Assembly: GCF_014639875.1 (NCBI RefSeq)
Contig: NZ_BMGD01000002.1
Coordinates: 767,988 to 831,987, forward strand
Direction of reading: 5' to 3'
Origin: Blastomonas aquatica
GTDB taxonomy: Bacteria > Pseudomonadota > Alphaproteobacteria > Sphingomonadales > Sphingomonadaceae
DNA length: 64,000 nucleotides
Shown here: positions 55,443 to 63,630 of the stretch, one piece after another
Layout of the letters: each line of letters starts with the position of its first letter
Position numbering within the stretch: the stretch's first letter is position 1
Position numbers and translations under genes: made by a program
Notes under the pieces: model-generated
What the model saw: the letters and a program-made list of their open reading frames with translations, nothing else
The model's database searches: none
What the model was told of the DNA's origin: nothing

Positions 55443-56289
55443 GGCGGCGTGGACAAATTGGTTGACGCGAGACTCGGTGGTTGATTCAAGGCTTCCTTTT
55501 GGAGGCAGGGTTGAGCCGGGGTGATCTTAGCGAAGCAGAATGGCTTGTTTTGAGGGATTTGCTGCCGATTGAGGCGGCAAATCGAGGACGTGGGCGACCG
55601 CTGGAAGAGAACCGTTCGATCATCAATGGTATTCTCTGGCGGCTTCGCTGCGGCACACCGTGGCGCGATGTCCCAGTCAAATACGGCAACTGGAACACGA
55701 TCTACCGTCGCTTTCGTCGTTGGAGCGAGGCCGGGGTCTGGGAGGCTGTATCAGTCACGCTGGCCGAGATCATGGCAGACAGCGGGCACTACAGCATCGA
55801 TAGCACCACGGTTCGCGCCCACGTCTCGGCAGCGGGTGGAAAAGGGGGGCTCATCGACGCGCTCTTGGCCGCTCGCGGGGCGGGTTCACCAGTAAACTTC
55901 ACTGCCTGGTTGATGCACGAGGACGACCACTCGCCTTCCACCTCACCGTCGGCCAAGCGGCCGATTGCAAAGCCTATGACACGCTGATCGCACTGCCGGA
56001 GCAGGCACCAAAAGCGCTGCTGGCCGACAAGGGATACGACGCCGATGCCATCCGCGCAGACCTCGCCAGCCGCAAAATCGAAGCCGTAATCCCGGGTCGT
56101 TCAAACCGCCGGGTAAAGATCGAACATGATCGGGCGCTCTACCGTGAGCGAAACCACATCGAACGCTTCTTCGGTCGCCTGAAAATCAACCGCGCTATCG
56201 CAACCCGATACGATCAACTCGCCGAGAGCTTCCTCAGCATGGTCCATATCGCCGCAGCCAGATACTGGCTCAAATTTGTCCACGCCGCC
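55443..56289. mobile_element. IS5-family insertion sequence (IS427-like group), 847 bp
   Basis: A perfect 21-base inverted repeat spans 55439-55459 and 56273-56293 (GCTAGGCGGCGTGGACAAAT-type end). The TA (possibly CTAG) at both junctions is probably the target duplication. A single transposase is encoded in two overlapping frames joined by -1 frameshifting. Confidence 0.85.
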
Positions 56290-56292
56290 TAG
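55481..56292 (+). CDS. IS5-family transposase (orfA/orfB, -1 frameshift)
   Basis: Frame one (55481-55987) gives LSEAEWLVLRDLLPIEAANR, GILWRLRCGTPWRDVPV and IDSTTVRAH (DDE first D). After the A4G6 run at 55840-55849 the frame must shift by -1 to give ALGRSRGGFTSKLHCLVD, ADKGYDADAIRADLAS (second D) and RERNHIERFFGRLK (E), ending at the UAG at 56292. Such slippage is the known way IS427-group elements make full transposase. Without it the product is a truncated OrfA. Confidence 0.82.
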
Positions 56293-56297
56293 CAAAC

Positions 56298-56906
56298 CTA
56301 ATCCAGACGTTTTTCTGCAAGCACCGTTAGCCATGGCCCCTGCACGCCATCGAAGCCGCCCCCAGTCATTTCCTCTATCACCAATCGAGACCAAGGAGCG
56401 GCAATCAGATATTGGCGCTCAGCTTGCTCGCGCGAAAGATAATTGAAATAACGACCGAACGTGTCTCGCCCATCTGCGCCCCCTGATTTGTAGCTCGCGA
56501 AGTGCTTTCCCCCGGGTTTGAGGGCACAGTGTATTTTGGACAATACGGAGGCTAATGAGTTGACCGGCACATGGAGCAACGAGGCGGCGGCATACACGGC
56601 GTCGAATCTGCTGTCGGCACTCAACTGATCGAAGCGGAGAACTTCCACTCGAACGCCCAATCGTTTTTCAGCCTCGGCGGCAATTTCTGGCACTCCATCA
56701 GTTGCATGAACGTCAAATCCTGAGGCCATCATGAATTCAGCCTCTAATCCTCCCCCGCAACCAAGTTCAAGAATGCAGGCGCCCGGGCTGAGGAGCGCGA
56801 GAAAGCGTTGAAGATAAGGACTAACGCCCTCTCTTGCAGTGGCAGCGTAAATCAGCGCTTTGGTCGAGTAAAATTCAATCGTGGCATCGTCATAGTGCGT
56901 GTTCAT
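56298..56906 (-). CDS. Class I SAM-dependent methyltransferase
   Basis: The product has 202 residues from the ATG at 56906 (MNTHYDDATIEFYSTKALIY). Motif I is ILELGCGGGLEAEFM, followed by DVHATDGVPE (acidic SAM-binding end of beta2), the FDAVYAAASLLHV post-motif, and LKPGGKHFASYKSG. The substrate is unknown. An IS5 element abuts its 3' end, and it is on the opposite strand from the six-gene operon downstream. Confidence 0.82.
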   Translation of the reverse strand: MNTHYDDATIEFYSTKALIYAATAREGVSPYLQRFLALLSPGACILELGCGGGLEAEFMMASGFDVHATDGVPEIAAEAEKRLGVRVEVLRFDQLSADSRFDAVYAAASLLHVPVNSLASVLSKIHCALKPGGKHFASYKSGGADGRDTFGRYFNYLSREQAERQYLIAAPWSRLVIEEMTGGGFDGVQGPWLTVLAEKRLD

Positions 56907-57251
56907 GCTGTAGCCTGAGACCTGATCGCTTGAATGAGAGATCAATACGACACTCACAAAGCTTCGGCTATGAGGTCGGCAAAAGAATTTCCGGTTCTGG
57001 CGCAATCGCTGCGATAGCTGCCTGACCGGTTTTGGGTGCGCGCCGATCCGCAGTGAATGGCCATTTTTGGGTGGATTGCGGTCTGGCGGCTTTAAGGATG
57101 CTCAGATGCGATAGCCGCCGTTGATCCAGACGAAGCGATGCGGCCGAGAGCGACCCAGACCCGGTCGTTCGTTCGCATAAGAGCGAACGTCAGTTCCCGC
57201 TGAAACCTGCCGTCGACTTATGTTTGTGCATTCCGGCAGCATGAATAGCCC

Positions 57252-57423
57252 CTAGATTTCTGGACGCCTTCGATCCTAATTTTGAGGACAGGAGGCAAAG
57301 ATGGGGAAGCCCAATTTGATGGGGAAGCCCAATTTCAGTGATGAGTTCAAGCGTGATGCGGTGAACACTATCCCGTTGGTGACGCAGACGGTGCGATCGG
57401 CAGCAGTCAGTCTCCGCACATGA
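57252..57423 (+). pseudogene. Remnant of an IS3-family element (orfA N-terminus)
   Basis: The left end CTGGACGCCTTCGATCCTAA and an orfA start (KPNFSDEFKRDAV) are recognisable, but the protein then diverges and stops at 57423 after 40 codons. An 18-base tandem duplication (57301-57318, 57319-57336) repeats MGKPNL/MGKPNF. No orfB is present. The rest of 56907-57573 shows no gene. Confidence 0.6.
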
Positions 57424-57573
57424 TTACCTGCCGCGTAGGTCCTTGGTCGCCACCGGGGCCCCGCCGGATTGTCCTTTCACCGTCAGGACAGAACCTGAGG
57501 CGGGACTACGCCAAATTGTACTCATATGAATTTGCACATTGAAAGAAGCGCTGCCGAAGCGGCGCTAAGCCTA

Positions 57574-58427
57574 GGGTCCAGACTCGTTCACAGCCAGAAC
57601 GCGATGGCGGCAGCGAGGCTCACGGCTGACAGGAAGTTGCGGGCGAGCTTGTCGTAGCGGGTAGCCACGCGGCGGAAGTCCTTGAGGCGGCAGAACATGG
57701 CCTCGACCCGCCACCGGTCTTTGTAGCGGCGCTGATCATACTGCATGGGGCGCTTGCGATTGCGGCGACCGGGGATCACGGGGATCGTGCCTTGGTCACG
57801 CAGCGCGGCCCTGATCCGATTGGCGTCATAGCCTCGGTCGGCGATCACCCGCTTCATGCCAACCGTTTGGCCGATCAGCAGGTCAGCACCTTTCACATCA
57901 GACGTGTTTCCGGGCGTCAGGACAAGGCGGAGCGGCCTTCCGAGGACATCGACGAGGGCATGTATCTTCGTTGTCCTGCCACCACGCGAGATGCCAATGG
58001 CATTGGCCCGCGCCCCCCTTTTGCGCCTCCGGCGCTGCGGTGGGCCTTGATGTAGCTGCTGTCGATCTGCCCGGTCTCGGTGACCCAACCCTCTTCGGTC
58101 AGCGCCGCCAGAATGCGTGTCCAGATGCCCCGGCGGCTCCACCTGTTCCAGCGGTTGTAGACAGTTGTCGCCGGGCCGTATTCCGCAGGGCAATCTGCCC
58201 ATCGCCCGCCGCACTTGAGCATGTGAACGATCCCCGAAATCACCCGCCGGTCATCCACCCGCCGTGCGCCTGGCTGGTTCTTCGGCAAATGGGGTTCGAT
58301 CGCTGACCATGCTTCGTCCGACAACCAGAACAATGAACGCGACATCTCAAAGGGCCTCCTGCTTCAGTGGAGACCCATTGAATCAATGTACGCAAGGATT
58401 TTCAAGAGACTGATTGGGTTTGGACCC
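57574..58427. mobile_element. Second, different IS5-family insertion sequence, 854 bp
   Basis: The ends TAGGGTCCAGACTCGTT (left) and, reversed, TAGGGTCCAAACCCAAT (right) form imperfect inverted repeats. TA flanks both sides (57572-57573, 58428-58429). The transposase is on the minus strand. Confidence 0.82.
57588..58345 (-). CDS. IS5-family transposase (orfA/orfB, -1 frameshift)
   Basis: OrfA (58345 down to 57917) reads FWLSDEAWSAIEPHLPKNQP, HMLKCGGRWADCPAEYG and IDSSYIKAHRSAGG. A run of A4G6 on the coding strand (58013-58022) precedes the switch to the other frame, which gives RGGRTTKIHALVDVLGRPL, IADRGYDANRIRAAL and RWRVEAMFCRLKDFRRVA (DDE triad). The full protein is about 250 residues. 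It differs clearly in sequence from the transposase at 55481. Confidence 0.82.
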
Positions 58428-58676
58428 TAATCGCGATAGGTCTGACGGTAAAATTGGCATTAGTGCTATCTGGAAAGCGATACATCGCAGCCAGTATGTA
58501 ATGGAAGTTTCACAGGACCGTAACGGCAATACCATAAGAGGCCATTCCGCGATTTGTATTCGCGACTATACAGCCTACGGAGCCGAACGAGCTATTCTGT
58601 GTTTGCTTTTTCAGTTCATATGAATTAAATCGATTCTAGATATCTTCAGGTTGACTGAAACGGGTGAGGTGAAGCT

Positions 58677-59441
58677 GTGGCTGATTTTGGGTCTTCGCAG
58701 GCAATTCTTCATGCGGTGGAAGAGCCGCACCGCTTTTTCCTAGACGACATAATCTCTAATATCGAGATACATGGCTATCACATTGTTGATGGCTGTCATT
58801 CGGAAGGGGACGTACTCGCGTTTCTCAGTCGACTGGGCAATACCGTTCAGCACCGGGATTCAGAGTCGACAGGAGTGACATACTTGGCGACGAAGGGTGG
58901 CATCGCGAATTTGCCGGGATTTGCCGGATTCAGCTCTGAGGCTCTGCCTCCACACACGGACAGAAGCGCACTTCCCGTTCCCCCTCGGCTCCTTGCAATG
59001 GGATGGTGCTTTGCCTCGTCAGCAGGTGGTGATCTTAGCGTTCATGACTTCGCCAAGATCCTTCCCAGACTTCGAAAAGCGCATCCATCGGTAGTCGATC
59101 TCATCACTGAACAGCTTCGCATTCGTTACGACGATGGGGAGCAAAGCTTTCACGGGCCCATGCTTGAGGCTGTGGGGGAGAACAGATTTCGGCTGCGGTT
59201 TCGCATCGATGGAAACGGCTATTATCGGTTTGTCGACAGCGCTTTGATTTCGCTCTTGGTGCAGGAAATCAATCGGACCCAAATGCCCGTGCGGCTTGGA
59301 CCGGGGCAGCTCATTATTATCGACAATCACCGTTGCCTTCACTCGCGTGGGCATTATTGCGGGGAGCGGCTTGTGCTTCGGGTCTTGCTCGACACCGAAC
59401 ATCTTGAAGCCGGATTTGAGGAATGTAGCGATGCCACTTAA
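58677..59441 (+). CDS. Fe(II)/2-oxoglutarate-dependent dioxygenase, TauD/clavaminate-synthase-like
   Basis: The product has 254 residues from a GTG at 58677 with GAGGTG upstream. The iron facial triad is H93-x-D95 (LPPHTDRSALP) and H222 (IDNHRCLHSRGHY), with R235 for 2-oxoglutarate. Family enzymes hydroxylate or desaturate free amino acids, peptides or small acids. It is the first gene of a six-gene operon, and its stop overlaps the next start by 11 bases. GC content is lower than in the chromosome core, consistent with horizontal gain. The start lies 249 bases after the IS5 element, which may contribute to promoter context. Confidence 0.83.
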   Translation: MADFGSSQAILHAVEEPHRFFLDDIISNIEIHGYHIVDGCHSEGDVLAFLSRLGNTVQHRDSESTGVTYLATKGGIANLPGFAGFSSEALPPHTDRSALPVPPRLLAMGWCFASSAGGDLSVHDFAKILPRLRKAHPSVVDLITEQLRIRYDDGEQSFHGPMLEAVGENRFRLRFRIDGNGYYRFVDSALISLLVQEINRTQMPVRLGPGQLIIIDNHRCLHSRGHYCGERLVLRVLLDTEHLEAGFEECSDAT

Positions 59442-60267
59442 AGAACTGGCTTCCGTCTATGACCCGGATGATGATGCCAATGCAGACTGGATCGTCCGAT
59501 CTCCAAAGGCTTTTTTTATTCTCGACGGCGCTTCATCTCTCTTGGGAGAGTCGATCGAAGGCCTTTCCTCTGCCTCTTGGCTGGTGAGGCAGATCGGCAA
59601 GAAGCTAGAGGCGTTCGAAGGGCCGAGTGTCGAGGCTGGAATGCATTCGATACTCGAAGATATCGCATCCCAAGCCCAAGCGCTTGACGGCGCTAGCTCA
59701 AAATCCGATCCGCCCTTCTGCTGCCTCATCGGATGCATTGAGCACGACGATGTGATCGAGCTAGTGAGCTGGGGCGATTGCCAGGCGATCGTTAGCCTCG
59801 GAGAAGATGCGAGTTGCGAACTTTTCGGTTTTAACAGCGTCGCTCTTCTCGACGATGCAATCACACGCGCCGTCACCGCTGAAAAGAGGGCGGGCACGGA
59901 GCATTTAGAAGCGTTCCGAAAATACGTTCCGCAGATTGTTGAGAACAGACAAAAGCGCAATGTTGATCGAGGCTATCAGATCCTCGATCTACGCCCTCCG
60001 TATGTTGGAATTCCCGAGAGGCGATTTTTAGATAAGCGGCTGGCACATAGAATTTTGCTAACCACTGATGGGTTGTTTCGAGCGGTAACTTGCTATGGAA
60101 TGGCTACGCTCCAGGAAGTTGCCAGCATAGATTCGCAAGAGCGCCTATCTGATCTACTCCATAGAATGAGAGAGATAGAGGGCGGTGATAAGGGCTGCGA
60201 TCTCTATCCTCGATTGAAGCCTCGTGATGATGTCGCCGCGATCCTGTTGGATTTTCAGCCCGAATAA
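59431..60267 (+). CDS. Divergent PP2C-like (PPM-type) protein phosphatase
   Basis: The product has 278 residues. The four PP2C signature positions are visible though degenerate: D32-G33 in FFILDGASSL, D116 in VSWGDCQAIV, D213 in LLTTDGLFR and D266-D267 in RDDVAAILL. Such phosphatases act on Ser/Thr phosphates using two metal ions. No kinase is encoded in the operon. It may act on a phosphorylated pathway intermediate or a host-encoded protein. The start overlaps the dioxygenase stop. Confidence 0.62.
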   Translation: MPLKELASVYDPDDDANADWIVRSPKAFFILDGASSLLGESIEGLSSASWLVRQIGKKLEAFEGPSVEAGMHSILEDIASQAQALDGASSKSDPPFCCLIGCIEHDDVIELVSWGDCQAIVSLGEDASCELFGFNSVALLDDAITRAVTAEKRAGTEHLEAFRKYVPQIVENRQKRNVDRGYQILDLRPPYVGIPERRFLDKRLAHRILLTTDGLFRAVTCYGMATLQEVASIDSQERLSDLLHRMREIEGGDKGCDLYPRLKPRDDVAAILLDFQPE

Positions 60268-60287
60268 GCATGCAAAGGACACTCGCT

Positions 60288-60698
60288 ATGAGCGATGCTC
60301 TGGCAACGCATTTCCCTGTTTCGGTGAAAGCCATCGTCGAGACCAATGATGGCTTTGTTCTTCTCAAAAATGAACGAGACGAGTGGGAACTCCCCGGTGG
60401 AAAGCTTGAAAACGGGGAGGATCTACGGTCCTGCGCGGTGAGGGAGATTCTAGAAGAAACCGGTTTGGTGATTGAGATCCAATTGCTGGCCCATAGCTGG
60501 GTCTACCGGGTCAACGGATGCGAAGTCGTAATCATTGCCTATAAGGCACGGAAGATTTCAACGGAAACGACGCTCTCCTTGAGTGCCGAGCATAAAGAAA
60601 TCGGGGTGTTCCCTGCAGGTTTGATTGCGCAGCTCAACATGCCGCAAGGTTACAAAGACGCGATTGAGTTGAGCATATCGATGTGCGAGTACGCATGA
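60288..60698 (+). CDS. NUDIX hydrolase
   Basis: The product has 136 residues. A complete Nudix box occupies residues 38-60: G-x5-E44-x7-R52-E53-x2-E56-E57-x-G59 (GGKLENGEDL and AVREILEETGL). These enzymes hydrolyse nucleoside diphosphates linked to another moiety. The start at 60288 is preferred because AAGGA lies eight bases upstream; an ATG at 60270 is also open. It lies 20 bases after the PP2C gene and overlaps the next start by four bases (ATGA at 60695-60698). Confidence 0.9.
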   Translation: MSDALATHFPVSVKAIVETNDGFVLLKNERDEWELPGGKLENGEDLRSCAVREILEETGLVIEIQLLAHSWVYRVNGCEVVIIAYKARKISTETTLSLSAEHKEIGVFPAGLIAQLNMPQGYKDAIELSISMCEYA

Positions 60699-61555
60699 TG
60701 CAGGAGGCAATGCGGATCGATCGCGATCACGCGCAAAGTGATAGCTCTCTCGGAGGGCCTGATCTCGACGAGATCATTTCGAGCAGGTTGGGTTTGCGCT
60801 CGGATTCGGCCATCGGAAGTATGGCCATTTTTACGGCAAAGCGGATCTTTGGATATCGAGAAGCCCGCCGACTTATGACCGCTCTGGAAGGGTTTAAAGG
60901 CGCGGATGCTTTCGATGCGATGGAGAGCCTTGCCGGGATAAAGGTGGAGGTAACTGGCCTGGAGGTTGTTCCAGAGCAAGGAGCAGCTCTTTTGGTGACA
61001 AATCATCCGACAGGAGCCCCTGATGGGGTTGCGCTATGGGCAGCTATCAAAGCCAAAAGACGCGACATCAGCTTCATTTCGAGCACAGAGGCTGTATCGT
61101 TTTTGCGAGGCGTTGATGATTTTATCATCCCAGTTGATCTTTTGAAATCGAGTGAGGGAGGACGGAACACGCGTAGACTGGGTCACGCGATTCTTCGGGC
61201 GGTTAAGCAAGGCCGTCTCATCATAGTCACGCCCGCCGCGCAGATAACGGCAAGGCCAAATGGGATCGAGCCCTACTGGCAAAGTGGATACGCGGAGATT
61301 GCGGCACGCTTCAAGCTCCCGGTTATTGCGGCTCATATCTCCGCACGAAACTCGAGGGCATATTATGCTGCCGGGAGGATCAGCAAACCTCTCCAACAAC
61401 TCTTGGTCTTCCGGCAATTGATCAACAGGCAAGGGAAGCCATTGAAAGTAAGTTTCGACCGAGAGTTGCACACAATTCAAAACACGGCCGAAATCGAAGA
61501 TTTCAATGCTCGGATCCGTCGGCGCGTTTTCGAGGTGGGAAGTGCTCATGGGTGA
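60695..61555 (+). CDS. Acyltransferase of the hemolysin/OlsB-like (COG3176) LPLAT group
   Basis: The product has 286 residues. The active-site motif NHPTGAPDG carries H104 and D110, the H-x5-D form found in 'putative hemolysin' acyltransferases rather than the H-x4-D of PlsC. Further blocks are RLIIVTPAAQIT and VIAAHISARNSRAYY, matching VxPVxxxGxNSxxFY. Members of this group acylate amines or lyso-lipids (e.g. ornithine lipid synthesis). There is no membrane helix. It starts in a four-base overlap with the NUDIX gene. Confidence 0.7.
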   Translation: MMQEAMRIDRDHAQSDSSLGGPDLDEIISSRLGLRSDSAIGSMAIFTAKRIFGYREARRLMTALEGFKGADAFDAMESLAGIKVEVTGLEVVPEQGAALLVTNHPTGAPDGVALWAAIKAKRRDISFISSTEAVSFLRGVDDFIIPVDLLKSSEGGRNTRRLGHAILRAVKQGRLIIVTPAAQITARPNGIEPYWQSGYAEIAARFKLPVIAAHISARNSRAYYAAGRISKPLQQLLVFRQLINRQGKPLKVSFDRELHTIQNTAEIEDFNARIRRRVFEVGSAHG

Positions 61556-62309
61556 GGTTGCGAGGTTCGTATCGTCTCCTGTTAAAATCGTCGATGCGAT
61601 ACCCGCTGGCTGGTCTCTTTTCAGAGAGAAGGAAGATACGACCGCTGCGCACCGCTTTGCAATCGCTTTGGACGGCGAAACCATGGAAGGCCACTTCCGG
61701 GCGTACGAGCTTCATTTCGCGAAAAAGGAGAGGCGTGGCGATCTCGACGCGCTTATGGAATGCCTCAGCGACATCAACTCTCTCCGCCGCTTTCCTGAAG
61801 AATCGCTAGGCGCCCACTACGCGCGCTATATGGACAAAAATGAACTCAACTTCGACGCGTTTGTTGAGGAGTGCGTGCGTATGCACGAGGGCTACTATTC
61901 AAGCAGCCCCACGAGTGAAGCCCAAAAATCGTGGTTCATGATGAACAATATTTGCCACGATTTTTTCCATGTCTTGGGTGGCTACGATATCGACGCCATG
62001 GGCGAGCTTTGCGTCCAAGCATTTTTTTCCGCTCAATCGGGCTCTCGCGCCGCTGGTCTTCTCGCCCGAATTGGTTCATTCGCTGCGATGGTCGCTGCAC
62101 CAGATATATCTGCGCAGAAAATGGTTCGCCGGGCATATGGCCAGGGTCGCGAGGCGAGGAATTTCTCGCTCGTCGACTGGGTTGCAATTGTCGGGGCGCC
62201 TATCGACCATGTTCGTCAGAACCTGAATGTGACGCCAAATGAGTTTTACGAACAGGTTCCGAAAGATCGGTTGGAGAGGATTCTGGTAGGAACGGGTGGG
62301 GGGAACTGA
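61548..62309 (+). CDS. Coq4-like protein
   Basis: The product has 253 residues. The Coq4 metal motif H137-D-x2-H141-x11-E153 is intact in CHDFFHVLGGYDIDAMGE. Coq4 is needed in eukaryotes for ubiquinone ring decarboxylation/hydroxylation at C1. Here it is a paralogue on an accessory island, not near ubi genes, so its substrate may be different. The start at 61548 lies eight bases inside the acyltransferase gene; the ribosome site GAGGTGGGA is about 10 bases upstream. Confidence 0.75.
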   Translation: MGEVARFVSSPVKIVDAIPAGWSLFREKEDTTAAHRFAIALDGETMEGHFRAYELHFAKKERRGDLDALMECLSDINSLRRFPEESLGAHYARYMDKNELNFDAFVEECVRMHEGYYSSSPTSEAQKSWFMMNNICHDFFHVLGGYDIDAMGELCVQAFFSAQSGSRAAGLLARIGSFAAMVAAPDISAQKMVRRAYGQGREARNFSLVDWVAIVGAPIDHVRQNLNVTPNEFYEQVPKDRLERILVGTGGGN

Positions 62310-63550
62310 TGGCCAAAGCAAAGGTAAGGCTCGCCATCGGAATCGCGCTCTGCGCGCTTTTTTTAGATGCGATGGCATTTGGGAGCCTTTTGCCTGTTTT
62401 GCCTGATTTTTTGCGGCTGGTGGGAATGGAGAGCGAGACGCAGATCGCGGTTAGCGCGAGCATATTGTTGCTGACCTTCGCCGTATTTCAGTTTCTTTTT
62501 GTCCCGGTTATGAGCGCGTTGAGCGACCGATTTGGGCGTAGGGCAATCTTGATTCCATCGATGCTGGGCTTGGGATTTGACTATGCGATAATGAGTGTAA
62601 CCGACAGCATAGTGATTCTCACCATTGCTCGGGCGGTATCGGGCGGTTTGGCAGCAACCTATGCTGTAGCAATTGCGATAGCTGCCGACTGCGTGCCCCC
62701 AGAGAAGCGGGCAAGCATTTTTGGCCTTGCTTCTGGAGCGATCGGCGCAGGGTTTGTGTTTGGTCCAGGCCTGGGCGGAATCCTCGGCGAAGTCGCTATC
62801 CGGCTGCCGATGATCGTCTCATCTACAGCGTTTTTTGCTGTCGCGGTCATCGCGTATTTTTTCTTGCCAGAAACCCTGGATACGAAAGATCGCAGGACGC
62901 CGCAGATTGAAGAGCTGATCCCATTCGTTCAATTTGCCGCAATCAGACATGACCGGTCTGCCATTTACATGCTAGTTGCGGTCTTTGTCATATTTCTCAG
63001 CTCGCACGCATATTTCAGCTTATGGCCGTTTTATGCAACTGATATTCTGGACTGGGGCATCGGCAAAGTCGGCCTTTCGATGACGATCTATGGCTGTTTG
63101 CTCGCTGTCGTGAGCGCAGTGCTGGTGGGTCCAGCCGAGAAGCTTTTCGGCAGTTGGCGATTGGCTTGCCTGAGTCTTTTGCCAGCCATCATCTCATTCC
63201 TGGGCCTAGCTGTCGCGATTCAGGATGTGCCGGTCTATTCGTTTCTGATTCTAGGAGGCCTAAGCGCCGCAACTGTGCCGGCGATTCAGGCGACGCTCTC
63301 GCCGCGTTTTGGGGCAGATAGGCAGGGCCAGCTTCAAGGGCTGGTCGCAAGTATGCAGAGTCTCGGGGCAATTGTCGGGCCGCCGGTAATGTTTGCCGCT
63401 TTTGCCTCCCCGATAACCGACAAACTCTTGGGCGGATTTATTTATTTGATAGGGGCGGCTGGGCTCTCCATTGGCTTGTTGCTCCTGCTTGCCGCCCGTC
63501 CGTCGGGGAAGCACGTCAGAGCTATGGCCAGCTGGCTGGAATCGAGATAG
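62309..63550 (+). CDS. MFS efflux transporter, Tet(A)/drug-resistance-like
   Basis: The product has 413 residues with 12 predicted helices. The MFS loop-2-3 motif SDRFGRRAILIPSM (residues 71-84) and the helix 5 GAIGAGFVFGPGLGGI motif of antiporter-type exporters are present. It overlaps the Coq4-like gene by one base (TGATG) and is the last gene of the operon, so it is the likely exporter of the pathway product, or self-protection. Confidence 0.86.
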   Translation: MAKAKVRLAIGIALCALFLDAMAFGSLLPVLPDFLRLVGMESETQIAVSASILLLTFAVFQFLFVPVMSALSDRFGRRAILIPSMLGLGFDYAIMSVTDSIVILTIARAVSGGLAATYAVAIAIAADCVPPEKRASIFGLASGAIGAGFVFGPGLGGILGEVAIRLPMIVSSTAFFAVAVIAYFFLPETLDTKDRRTPQIEELIPFVQFAAIRHDRSAIYMLVAVFVIFLSSHAYFSLWPFYATDILDWGIGKVGLSMTIYGCLLAVVSAVLVGPAEKLFGSWRLACLSLLPAIISFLGLAVAIQDVPVYSFLILGGLSAATVPAIQATLSPRFGADRQGQLQGLVASMQSLGAIVGPPVMFAAFASPITDKLLGGFIYLIGAAGLSIGLLLLLAARPSGKHVRAMASWLESR

Positions 63551-63630
63551 CGCATTGGTCGGGCCCAAGCATTGCCGGCTAGGTGAGAGCGGGCTGAGCG
63601 GCTTCGAGTCGTTCGTAGCGATCGGCCCAT

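Noticed and set aside
58414..58623. A 69-codon frame starting in the right end of the second IS5 element
   Set aside because: It begins inside the IS terminal repeat and has no ribosome site or family likeness.
51954..63560. A prophage in place of an island
   Set aside because: There are no capsid, tail, terminase, lysis or phage repressor genes, only an integrase.
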